Notes: generated from the sequence alone by a model not told the origin. A stretch of DNA of 36,129 nucleotides from Candidatus Gastranaerophilales bacterium (GCA_023662705.1 JAMPIM010000020.1:1-36129); one strand, 5' to 3'; numbered from the stretch's first letter, positions 23,650 through 30,345 are shown. Translations and numbers: made by a program.

Positions 23650-24885
23650 ATGTCATTCGTAAATGTAATATCAGCAATTGGAAATAATTCCAGTATATAT
23701 CCGCTTCTTGTGAGAGACTGCGGGATTGAGATTCCGTCAAAAGTCGGTATGACTTATTCACAGAATCTTAAAGACTCTAAGCAGATGGCGAATAACGCAG
23801 TTCGCGAAAGATTAATTGATGAATACGGAACTTCCGCAATCTGGTTAGGCGGAATTCCTTTGATGGATTGGCTTTGCGATAAAGGAATCCAAAAACTCGG
23901 CTATAATCCGAAAATTAACTCTGCCTTGTTCAAAGAAAATGATAAGCAGGGTATGAAGTTCAATATCGAAAAATTTAAAGAAACTGCACCAAAAGAAGTT
24001 AAAGAAATGGAAAAGGTTCTCAAAAACCGCAAAACGTACGAAAGACTTCTTGCAGCAAAATTCATACTTTCAACAGCAATCCCTGTTGCATTAATGGGTT
24101 ATTTCCTGCCTAAAGCAAACTTTGCTTTAACCGATAAAATCAGAGAAAAACAAAACGCGAAGCAAGAAATAAAAGCAGGTTCAAATCCGACTTTCAAAGG
24201 CGGTGCAATTACAGCGCTTGCCAATATGTCAACTGTTAACAAAATGGCTGTAACAGACGGAGGATTAACAGTAGGCCGCGTAGCAACGGCAAGAAACAAA
24301 TACGAAAAAATGGAAATGGCGTTCAAAATGGGCGGTATGATGTTCCTTAACTTCGTTGCACCGCTAATACTTGCAGAAGGTTTAGACAAGTTATCCGGAA
24401 AACTCTTCAATACTAATGTTAATCTCGACCCTAAAATCTTAAATGACAAGGAGTTTATCAAAGCTATCAAAGAAGATTCACTAAAACTTCCAAAAGACAA
24501 TATCATCGAGTTTCTGGACAATAATCCGAATGAAAAATTCTCAAAAATGGTTCAGAAATATTGCGGAGTAAACTACTTAGAAAACGGACAACGCGACCCG
24601 CGCTCATACGTTGACGAGAAAAAAATCAAAGCATTCCAAAAAGAGATTGAAAAATTCGCAGCTCAAGCAAAATCCAGTAATGACATAGAAAAATTTGCTA
24701 AAAAAGCACTCAAAGTAAAATCAGGAAACATTCTTGCTAACGTCGCAATAAGCAGTGCACTTCTTGCTGTAGCTCTACCAAAAGTAACATTCCTACTCCG
24801 CAAAAAAGTCACCGGCTCCGACGCCGAGCCCGGTTTATTACAACAAGGGTCGGACGACAATCGCGCTACTACAAGAGTAGCGTAA
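23650..24885 (+). CDS. Unknown 411-aa membrane protein; 3' end inside repeat copy B
   Basis: No named family recognised. Three clear hydrophobic segments: ILSTAIPVALMGYFLPK (about residue 140), GGMMFLNFVAPLILAEG (about 228) and ANVAISSALLAVALPKVTFL near the C terminus (about 372-390). The rest is Lys-rich and helical. There is no signal peptide. A segment NPTFKGG recalls the LSFKGYYG of the upstream GH13-like protein. GGAG lies 10 nt before the ATG. The last 14 residues (QGSDDNRATTRVA) are encoded by the dispersed repeat that also occurs at 14579-14666, so the natural C terminus may have been replaced or extended by repeat insertion. It is expressed either from the His-leader promoter or by readthrough from the GH13-like gene. 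Confidence 0.82.
   Translation: MSFVNVISAIGNNSSIYPLLVRDCGIEIPSKVGMTYSQNLKDSKQMANNAVRERLIDEYGTSAIWLGGIPLMDWLCDKGIQKLGYNPKINSALFKENDKQGMKFNIEKFKETAPKEVKEMEKVLKNRKTYERLLAAKFILSTAIPVALMGYFLPKANFALTDKIREKQNAKQEIKAGSNPTFKGGAITALANMSTVNKMAVTDGGLTVGRVATARNKYEKMEMAFKMGGMMFLNFVAPLILAEGLDKLSGKLFNTNVNLDPKILNDKEFIKAIKEDSLKLPKDNIIEFLDNNPNEKFSKMVQKYCGVNYLENGQRDPRSYVDEKKIKAFQKEIEKFAAQAKSSNDIEKFAKKALKVKSGNILANVAISSALLAVALPKVTFLLRKKVTGSDAEPGLLQQGSDDNRATTRVA
24804..24837 (+). terminator. GC-rich stem-loop before repeat copy B (terminator-like)
   Basis: ACCGGCTC, loop CGACGCC, GAGCC-C-GGT then TTATT. The stem has one bulged C and lies within the last codons of the 23650 gene. The T run is weak. Copy A of the repeat is likewise preceded by a stem-loop, so this may be part of the element rather than a terminator. 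Confidence 0.4.
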
Positions 24886-24930
24886 GACTACTGGTCGTCC
24901 TCTGCTGACTCTGCTACAAGTGGGTTCACG
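24844..24930 (+). repeat. Dispersed repeat, copy B (87 bp)
   Basis: CAAGGGTCGGACGACAATCG at the start and GGTCGTCCTCTGCTGACTCT plus AAGTGG-TTC-CG at the end are shared with copy A, in the same order and spacing. The centre (CGCTACT-ACAA-GAGTAGCG) forms its own 6-8 bp stem inside the GGACGAC/GTCGTCC outer stem. In copy A the centre differs but still keeps TACTAC and GACTAC. Conserved arms with a changing centre suggest either a mobile palindromic element or a structured RNA under selection. It spans the 3' end of the 23650 gene and the gap before the convergent gatD. Confidence 0.75.
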
Positions 24931-24939
24931 CCGGTTGGG

Positions 24940-25638
24940 TTAATAAGGTTTGTTTACCAGTGAATTATGCGTTAGAGCTTCGACAGTATCGTCAAGAGGT
25001 TCAAGCTTAATCCCTAGAGCGAGTTCAATCATATAATCCGCAAAATGAACATTTTTAGGCAAGAACGAGCCGTGCATATAAGTTCCGAATACATTCTTGA
25101 ACCTTGCACCCTCGGTTTTGTCCTGCCCGTTGTTGCCGTTTCCGACAAGCATTGTGCCTAAAGGATTTGTCTCACCTTGAAGATATGTTAGTCCGCTGTG
25201 GTTTTCAAATCCAACAAGCGTATTTGGAGTTACATACTCAGTTTGAGCTGTAACATTTCCGATAAAGCGCTTATTACCTGCAACAGTATAAGCATCTAAA
25301 AGGCTTATACCCATTAACTTATCACCTTCATGAGGCTGATAATAATGTCCCATTAACTGATAACCGCCGCAAATTCCAAGAAATACAGCACCTCTGTCGC
25401 GCTCCGCAGTCAAAAATTCTTTATGTTTTTGGAGTTCTTTTGAAACCTCTATCTGCTGCAAGTCCTGTCCGCCGCCGATAAAATAAATATCATGCTCTGA
25501 AATAGAATCTCCGACATTAATCTCATCTATATTTACTTCAATATTGCGCCACTCACAGCGTTTCTTGAGAGTCAAAACATTTCCGCCGTCGCCGTATATA
25601 TTCAACAATTTAGGATATAAATGAGCAATTCTTAACAT
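24940..25638 (-). CDS. gatD: Lipid II isoglutaminyl synthase, glutaminase subunit GatD-like
   Basis: Class I glutamine amidotransferase of the CobB/CobQ-like group, 232 residues. Nucleophile C90 in FLGICGGYQLMG, catalytic H188 in FGTYMHGSFLPKN, and N-terminal IAHLYPKLLNIYGDGGNVLT, the typical start of GatD. GatD supplies ammonia to MurT, which amidates D-Glu of the peptidoglycan stem peptide. In most genomes murT is adjacent; here the neighbours are recO and, convergently, an unknown membrane gene, so MurT must be elsewhere or the partner differs. The ATG overlaps the recO 3' end by 7 bp, suggesting coupling in a pilT-recO-gatD operon. Confidence 0.85.
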   Translation of the reverse strand: MLRIAHLYPKLLNIYGDGGNVLTLKKRCEWRNIEVNIDEINVGDSISEHDIYFIGGGQDLQQIEVSKELQKHKEFLTAERDRGAVFLGICGGYQLMGHYYQPHEGDKLMGISLLDAYTVAGNKRFIGNVTAQTEYVTPNTLVGFENHSGLTYLQGETNPLGTMLVGNGNNGQDKTEGARFKNVFGTYMHGSFLPKNVHFADYMIELALGIKLEPLDDTVEALTHNSLVNKPY

Positions 25639-26405
25639 TGAAGAGCCAGCTCCTTAAAAACTTTAACAGACTTAGCTGTTCTGTTTGTATGGGTTTTAAT
25701 ATATTCGTCCAGCAAATCAAAACATACCTGACAAACCTTTTCAGTAGCTTTCGCATCATATTCGCTTTCATAATCAAAATCAAACTGAAGCATAGCCTGC
25801 AAAAAATCTCTGATTTTATGGTGCATTTTTAATTTCACACCAAGAGTTTCATTACACTCTTTACAAACAATCCCGCCCATAGATGAAGAGAAATACATAT
25901 CCTCATCCAAAACCTGTTCGCGGCAGCAAAGACAGGTATCCAACTCAACACAGAAACCCATTACAAGCAAAAGTTTCAGCTGAAACTTAATAACCGCAAT
26001 AAGCGCATCTTTTTTAGTTTCAGAAGTGGAGATTCGGTTCAATGATTTATAAAGCAGTTCATAAATCTCCTTTGAAGCACTTTCAGACCCTTCGCCAAAA
26101 TTCACAACAAGCTCTGACACATATGATGAAAGCATCAATTTATCAATATCTTCTCTTGTTTTTTTAAAATTGTTAACAGTCTGAGCCTGCAAGATAGTAT
26201 CCATAGAACGCCCTTTCAGTAACTGCAAAGTGTTCGCTACAAGCAAATCCATACGAGCCCCGAGTTTGCTTTTAGGTTTCTTAATACCTTTAGCAACACC
26301 CTTAATCAGCCCGTTATCTTTAGAATACATAACAATAATTTTGTCTGCATCGTTCAGGTTATATGATTTTAAATTAATAGCTTCCGTAACGTAATTATTA
26401 GTCAT
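25632..26405 (-). CDS. recO: DNA repair protein RecO
   Basis: RecO helps load RecA onto SSB-coated DNA with RecR in the RecFOR pathway. The 257-residue product begins with the OB-fold block (TEAINLKSYNLNDADKIIVM, GLIKGVAKGIKKPKSKLGAR) and has the zinc-binding C-terminal motif CLCCREQ...GGIVCKEC (CxxC with CxxC) seen in many RecO proteins. The longer frame reaching 26522 is rejected: RecO starts at MTNNYVTEAI, and the upstream codons overlap pilT by over 100 bp. The chosen ATG overlaps the pilT stop by 8 bp. No strong Shine-Dalgarno is present, in line with coupling. Confidence 0.92.
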   Translation of the reverse strand: MTNNYVTEAINLKSYNLNDADKIIVMYSKDNGLIKGVAKGIKKPKSKLGARMDLLVANTLQLLKGRSMDTILQAQTVNNFKKTREDIDKLMLSSYVSELVVNFGEGSESASKEIYELLYKSLNRISTSETKKDALIAVIKFQLKLLLVMGFCVELDTCLCCREQVLDEDMYFSSSMGGIVCKECNETLGVKLKMHHKIRDFLQAMLQFDFDYESEYDAKATEKVCQVCFDLLDEYIKTHTNRTAKSVKVFKELALQC

Positions 26406-27495
26406 AATATGATTTTGTACCCTGATAAACCCCTCTGAATATTTTTTCCAACTCGTTTTCATCATTAGAGTTAGCAAGAGCTTCTTCTTGAGAGATAAGC
26501 CCTGCTTCAGCCAATCTCGCAAGAGAAATATTCATTGAAACCATATCGTCGACCGTGTTATCCGCAAGAAGTTCGTAAATCTCTTCCGTATTATCTTTCT
26601 GGATATAATCTCTAATAGTAGATGTTACAACCATAATTTCACATGCCGGATAACGGGTTTGTTTTGATTCAGAATATACCAATTTTTGTGCAATGGTTGC
26701 ACGAAGAGTGTCTGCAACCTGTCTTCTGATAATATTTCTGTTTGATTCTTCAAACATATTAATAATTCTGTTAATAGTTTGAACAGCATCGTTTGTGTGA
26801 AGAGTTGAAAGCACAAGGTGACCTGTTTCAGCAGCTTTTAGAGCAGCTGCCATTGTATCTCTGTCACGGATTTCACCAATGAAGATTACATCAGGGTCTT
26901 GTCTCAATGCATACTTAATACCATCAGAGAAAGATTCTGTATCCACGCCAACCTGACGCTGTGAAATAATACTTTTTTGACAATTGAAAACGTATTCAAT
27001 AGGGTCTTCAATCGTAATAATATGTTTAGAGGTCTTTATACTAATTTCATTAATCAAAGATGCCAAAGTAGTTGACTTACCGCTGCCGGTAGGCCCTGTA
27101 ACAAGAATTATGCCGTTTGGGTAATCAATAACATTATTTAAAACATCCAGCAACGACAAATCCTTAAGCTGAGGAATACCGTAAGGAATGTTTCTGATAA
27201 CAAGCGCAGGCTGCCCCAATTGCCTGTTATAATTAACCCTGAAACGAGAACAACCTTTGATTTCATACATAAAATCAAGGTCTTTCATTGATAAAACAGC
27301 ATCACGAACAGATAAGGGCGCAATTTCAAGAACAGCCATATCCAAATCTTCTTTGGTTAAAGCATCCATACTTATTTTTCTGATATAACCGTTTTTTCTT
27401 ATATAAGGCGCTTGACCTACTTTTAAGTGTTCATCTGATGCACCTGTTGCAACAGCACTTCTCAAAAACTGTACAATATTAAATGTTTCAGACAT
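26398..27495 (-). CDS. pilT: Type IV pilus retraction ATPase PilT
   Basis: Hexameric secretion-type ATPase that powers pilus retraction. Walker A GPTGSGKST (residues 134-142), Asp box TIEDPIEY (161-168), Walker B VIFIGEIRD (203-211) and His box STLHT (230-234) are intact. The PilT N terminus is present (FLRSAVATGASDEHLKVGQ), with SDEHL in place of the common SDLHL. At 365 residues it is the PilT length, shorter than PilB. GAGAGG precedes the ATG, with TATAAT (plus 27531-27536 as ATTATA) about 35 bp upstream. No other pilus gene is in the window. Confidence 0.95.
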   Translation of the reverse strand: MSETFNIVQFLRSAVATGASDEHLKVGQAPYIRKNGYIRKISMDALTKEDLDMAVLEIAPLSVRDAVLSMKDLDFMYEIKGCSRFRVNYNRQLGQPALVIRNIPYGIPQLKDLSLLDVLNNVIDYPNGIILVTGPTGSGKSTTLASLINEISIKTSKHIITIEDPIEYVFNCQKSIISQRQVGVDTESFSDGIKYALRQDPDVIFIGEIRDRDTMAAALKAAETGHLVLSTLHTNDAVQTINRIINMFEESNRNIIRRQVADTLRATIAQKLVYSESKQTRYPACEIMVVTSTIRDYIQKDNTEEIYELLADNTVDDMVSMNISLARLAEAGLISQEEALANSNDENELEKIFRGVYQGTKSYYD

Positions 27496-27561
27496 AAAAA
27501 TTCCTCTCCCAAACTTTCTTAAATCATAGCATTATAAGAAAGTCATGGCAACAAATAAAAA

Positions 27562-27589
27562 ATCCGGAACAAATGTTCCGGATTTTTTG
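27562..27589. terminator. Terminator of the Cys-rich peptide gene
   Basis: ATCCGGAAC (27562-27570), loop AAAT, GTTCCGGAT (27575-27583), with T runs on both strands. On the minus strand it directly follows the 27596-27940 gene and insulates pilT. Confidence 0.88.
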
Positions 27590-27595
27590 GTTTGT

Positions 27596-27940
27596 TTAAC
27601 AGCTGTAGCTGCAGCCTCCACCACAAGAACTTGCGCCTGATGATACTGAGCTTGAAGAAGCTATTGATCCGCAAGACTCTCCGCCTCCTGAATAAGCAAT
27701 AGATCCGCATGATTCACTTCCTGAGTATGCGATTGAACCGCAAGATTCACCGAATGCCATAATAGTTGCATCACTTGGACCTGAATAAAAACTGCAAGTA
27801 TCATTTCCACCGTTATTAGCAGTCAAAATAGATACATTATTAGAAATCAAATTTGTTGTTTGAGGTTTTACATCTGAACCAATAAACTTAAAGCAAGTAC
27901 TTGTTTTATCTTCTGAAGCTGTAAATGTTAAATATGCCAT
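27596..27940 (-). CDS. Cys-rich repeat peptide, 114 aa (unknown; precursor-like)
   Basis: Small protein with eight Cys (16, 49, 67, 78, 90, 106, 110, 114). The C-terminal half holds three copies of ESCGSIAYSG-type repeats (residues 65-71, 76-82, 88-94), a Ser run, and ends SSCGGGCSYSC, with CxxxCxxxC as the last residues. The N-terminal 60 residues are ordinary and free of repeats. A leader-like N terminus with Cys/Ser/Gly core repeats is the look of a ribosomally made, modified peptide precursor, but no radical SAM-SPASM, YcaO or lanthionine enzyme is adjacent; a metal-binding or disulphide-linked structural protein is equally possible. It has its own promoter region (TACTTTATATATAT and a TGTWAA direct repeat) and terminator. 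It is divergent from an ATP-grasp enzyme. Confidence 0.75.
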   Translation of the reverse strand: MAYLTFTASEDKTSTCFKFIGSDVKPQTTNLISNNVSILTANNGGNDTCSFYSGPSDATIMAFGESCGSIAYSGSESCGSIAYSGGGESCGSIASSSSVSSGASSCGGGCSYSC

Positions 27941-27969
27941 CTTTTACAATCCTATACTTAGTGTTTACA

Positions 27970-27982
27970 TATATATAAAGTA
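27970..27982 (-). promoter_or_regulatory. TACTTTATATATA element (putative -10 region) of the Cys-rich gene
   Basis: Minus strand TACTTTATATATATGTAAAC, 36 nt downstream of the direct repeat at 28019-28034: the same distance as at the 13135 gene. Confidence 0.45.
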
Positions 27983-28018
27983 TTTCAAAAATGTTTGATT
28001 TCACGAGTTATTATATTC

Positions 28019-28034
28019 GTTACATTTGTTAACA
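28019..28034 (-). promoter_or_regulatory. Direct repeat TGTTAA-CAAA-TGTAAC in the 27940/28114 divergent region
   Basis: Minus strand TGTTAACAAATGTAAC; half-sites 10 bp apart, each one base from TGTAAA and both within TGTWAH. It lies 79 bp from the Cys-rich start and 80 bp from the ATP-grasp start, so it could serve either. Confidence 0.45.
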
Positions 28035-28113
28035 ATTAAGCCTGTCAATTCGACAATTTAATATTGTGCGAGATTTTTTTAGTGTTAATATTGCTTTGTA
28101 AGGGGTTATTATT

Positions 28114-29064
28114 ATGAAAAAAATTCTGTTTATAATTGACAAAGTAGAGCTTAAGTATTTTGAATTCAATAAACTTGTAACTAATTTCTGGATAATAAAA
28201 GAGTTCTTGGACAGAGGTGAAGAAGTATTTATTTCTACAACACCAAATCTTGCCTTAAAAGGAAAAACTGCTGTTTCTAAATGTTATAGAAGTTTTGTAG
28301 AAAACGAAAATATTTTTTACGAAAAAGAATTGATTGAACATGAAATTAACAGCTTTGATTTAGTAATGTTTCGTCCCGACCCTCCTGTTGATATTGATTA
28401 TATCAACGCAACCTATATATTTGACTTTGTAACAACAAGGGTCGTTAATTCACCTCGCGCTATCCGAGATTTTAATGAAAAACTTCACAGCATTTATTTT
28501 AGCGAATATATGACTGATACGCTCGTAACCTCTTCTTTAAGTGATATTGAGGACTTTTTAATCAAAAAACGTCAAATAGTTCTAAAACCGCTTAACCGCT
28601 GTTTCGGTTCGGGGGTTATGTATCTTTATGAAGGAGACCCGAACACAAGAACTATAATAAATACGCTTACAAACAATGAAACTACGCTTGTGATGGTACA
28701 GGAGTTTATTCCTGAAGTTAAATCAGGTGATATTAGAGTAATGACGCTTGGCGACAGAATACTTCCATACAGCGTCAAGAAACTTCCAAGCAAAGATGAT
28801 TTCAAATTTAACACTCATTCGGATAATTTTATCGTAAAATCCGAACTTACTCCAAAAGAGTTGGAGTACTTTACTCCTGTTGCTCAAAAACTTAACTCTA
28901 TGGGAATTGAAATGGCAGGATTAGATGTTATCAACGGGAAAATAATAGAAGTGAATGTTACAAGCCCGTGCTACTTTATCAAAGAAACAAACAGCTTATT
29001 TAATGTAAGTGTAGAAAAAGAACTCGGCGATTATTTATTGACCCCGAGCTTGTTATCATTATAA
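28114..29064 (+). CDS. Glutathione synthetase-like ATP-grasp ligase (GshB family)
   Basis: ATP-grasp enzyme of 316 residues with the GshB order of motifs: FRPDPPVDIDYINATYIFD (86-104), NSPRAIRDFNEKL (112-124), IVLKPLNRCFGSGV with ATP-binding K158, VQEFIP and GDIRVM (D206, R208), GLDVINGKIIEVNVTSP with metal ligands E279 and N281. This matches prokaryotic glutathione synthetase, which joins gamma-Glu-Cys to Gly. No gshA is nearby, and the glycine-rich ATP loop (RCFGSGV) differs from the usual DGMGG-type loop, so the substrate may not be glutathione. The gene is divergent from the Cys-rich peptide. AAGGGG precedes the ATG. It is followed by a promoter for the next unit, with no terminator of its own seen. 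Confidence 0.82.
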   Translation: MKKILFIIDKVELKYFEFNKLVTNFWIIKEFLDRGEEVFISTTPNLALKGKTAVSKCYRSFVENENIFYEKELIEHEINSFDLVMFRPDPPVDIDYINATYIFDFVTTRVVNSPRAIRDFNEKLHSIYFSEYMTDTLVTSSLSDIEDFLIKKRQIVLKPLNRCFGSGVMYLYEGDPNTRTIINTLTNNETTLVMVQEFIPEVKSGDIRVMTLGDRILPYSVKKLPSKDDFKFNTHSDNFIVKSELTPKELEYFTPVAQKLNSMGIEMAGLDVINGKIIEVNVTSPCYFIKETNSLFNVSVEKELGDYLLTPSLLSL

Positions 29065-29078
29065 AAATATAGTATAAT
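29050..29078 (+). promoter_or_regulatory. Sigma-70-type promoter of the 29160 operon
   Basis: TTGTTA (29050-29055, inside the last codons of the ATP-grasp gene), 17-nt spacer, TATAAT (29073-29078). Predicted start about 29085. Confidence 0.7.
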
Positions 29079-29079
29079 C

Positions 29080-29127
29080 AATTATATGGTGTATTCAGAG
29101 TTTTATTCTCTGATGTATCATATAATT
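29080..29127 (+). promoter_or_regulatory. 5'-terminal RNA stem-loop of the TPR-fliW-csrA mRNA
   Basis: AATTATATGGTGTATTCAGAG (29080-29100) pairs with CTCTGATGTATCATATAATT (29108-29127) using three G-U pairs and one bulge; loop TTTTATT. The transcript start predicted from the promoter falls in its left arm, so the mRNA would begin with a long stem. 5' stems of this kind can protect mRNA from decay; a CsrA or other protein target is also possible. Confidence 0.65.
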
Positions 29128-29159
29128 AATAGAGAGACTTTAAGATAAGAAGGATTATT

Positions 29160-29891
29160 ATGAAAAAGAAATTTTTGATGCTTTTGAGTATATTGGTTTT
29201 ATCATCAACTATTAATTTTGCATACGCGAAATCAACAACTAATTCTGAACTTGCATACGCTATAAAATTATATAAAGCAGGCAACTACACAGAATGTTAT
29301 GCAAGATTAAACGAAGTAGTAAAAAAAGACAGTTCTAATGCCGTTGCTTATTATTACCTCGGTATGACTTCTGCTCACATGGGCAAAAAAGATGATGCAA
29401 TCTCTAATTACGAAAGAGCAGTTTCTCTTACAACTCCCGGTAACAGCATCTATGCTTATGCTGAAAAAGGAAAAAGATGTTTAGAAGACCCTGAAAAATG
29501 TCAGGAACCTACTTTCGAATCAGCATTAGATGAATTTATCCAATCTACAAAAAGACAAAAAGTTTCTGATCAGGTTCAAGGTGATTACGAAAAATTGCAA
29601 ATTGATCAATTAAAAAGAGATATGAACAGAGATGAGAATATTGATCCTCGCAAATTCAAAGAGTTTAAAGATTTTTCAAGCATGAACAACGAAACTCCTA
29701 CTAATGACGAAATTGTTGCAGCTTTGAGAACTTTACAAAAAGCAGGATTGAGCAATGTTTACGGTTCTGATTTATCATTCTATTCAGGAAACAATAATCA
29801 AGCTCAAATGTTTAACATGCTTGGTACATCAGGAATGAGCCCTCAAATGATTCAGGCAATGCTTACAAACAATATGTCACTAGGATTTTAG
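29160..29891 (+). CDS. Exported TPR protein
   Basis: A signal peptide (MKKKFLMLLSILVLSSTINF, then AYA before KSTTN) is followed by two to three tetratricopeptide repeats: ELAYAIKLYKAGNYTECYAR and AVAYYYLGMTSAHMGKKDDA with NYERAV. The C-terminal half is charged, then Asn/Met/Gln-rich (NNNQAQMFNMLGTSGMSPQM). It probably sits in the periplasm as an adaptor. AAGGA lies just before the ATG. First gene of a plus-strand operon with fliW and csrA; the 5' end carries a large stem-loop. Specific function unknown. Confidence 0.82.
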   Translation: MKKKFLMLLSILVLSSTINFAYAKSTTNSELAYAIKLYKAGNYTECYARLNEVVKKDSSNAVAYYYLGMTSAHMGKKDDAISNYERAVSLTTPGNSIYAYAEKGKRCLEDPEKCQEPTFESALDEFIQSTKRQKVSDQVQGDYEKLQIDQLKRDMNRDENIDPRKFKEFKDFSSMNNETPTNDEIVAALRTLQKAGLSNVYGSDLSFYSGNNNQAQMFNMLGTSGMSPQMIQAMLTNNMSLGF

Positions 29892-29902
29892 AAAGTTAGT
29901 TA

Positions 29903-30337
29903 ATGAAAATTAATACTGTAAGATTCGGAGAAATTGATATTGAGGAAGATAGAATTTTTGAATTCTGTCTTCCTATTATCGGTTTTAATGAATTAAAGAA
30001 ATTTGTAATTTTAGATTTAAACAAAGAAAGCTTCTTTAAATGGCTTCAATCAATTGAAGACCCGTCTATTGCTTTTCCGGTTGTATCCGTATTCAGCTTA
30101 AATGTAGATTATGCGGTTGATTTACCGGACAATGTTGTTGATACCCTAAAAATTAAAAATGTTGAAAGTCTTCTGGTTATGAATATTGCATCAATACCTC
30201 AGGACAATCCTCAAGAAACAACTTTAAACCTGCTTGCACCAATTATCTTTAATTTAGATGAGCAGCTTGCAGGACAGGTTATTTTATCAGGCTCAGGATA
30301 TGATGTGAGCTTCCCGTTGTTTAAAAAGCTTAGTTAA
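29903..30337 (+). CDS. fliW: Flagellar assembly factor FliW
   Basis: Small beta-rich protein of 144 residues that binds CsrA and flagellin, so that flagellin export releases FliW to block CsrA. Typical motifs: TVRFGEIDIEEDRIFEF at the start, LPIIGFNELKKFVIL, WLQSIEDPSIAFPVV (the W-L-Q-S-x-E-x-P-x-x-A-F hallmark) and ETTLNLLAPIIFN. Its length matches the family. It starts 11 nt after the preceding stop and is followed by csrA 8 nt later, the standard fliW-csrA pair. The presence of FliW suggests that the organism, or its ancestors, made flagella, although no flagellar structural gene is in the window. Confidence 0.95.
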   Translation: MKINTVRFGEIDIEEDRIFEFCLPIIGFNELKKFVILDLNKESFFKWLQSIEDPSIAFPVVSVFSLNVDYAVDLPDNVVDTLKIKNVESLLVMNIASIPQDNPQETTLNLLAPIIFNLDEQLAGQVILSGSGYDVSFPLFKKLS

Positions 30338-30345
30338 GGACAGAC

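Noticed and set aside
21988..24885. A shared short SFKG/TFKG motif as a sorting signal
   Set aside because: LSFKGYYG (21988 protein) is near the N terminus but NPTFKGG (23650 protein) is in the middle; two cases in different positions are too few.
24844..24945. Repeat copy B as an integron attC site
   Set aside because: GTTGGGT at the right end fits GTTRRRY, but there is no matching RYYYAAC at the left end, copy A lacks both, and no integrase or cassette array is present.
26406..26522. RecO start upstream at 26522
   Set aside because: The added residues lie antiphase within pilT coding sequence and do not resemble RecO; the family begins at MTNNYVTEA.
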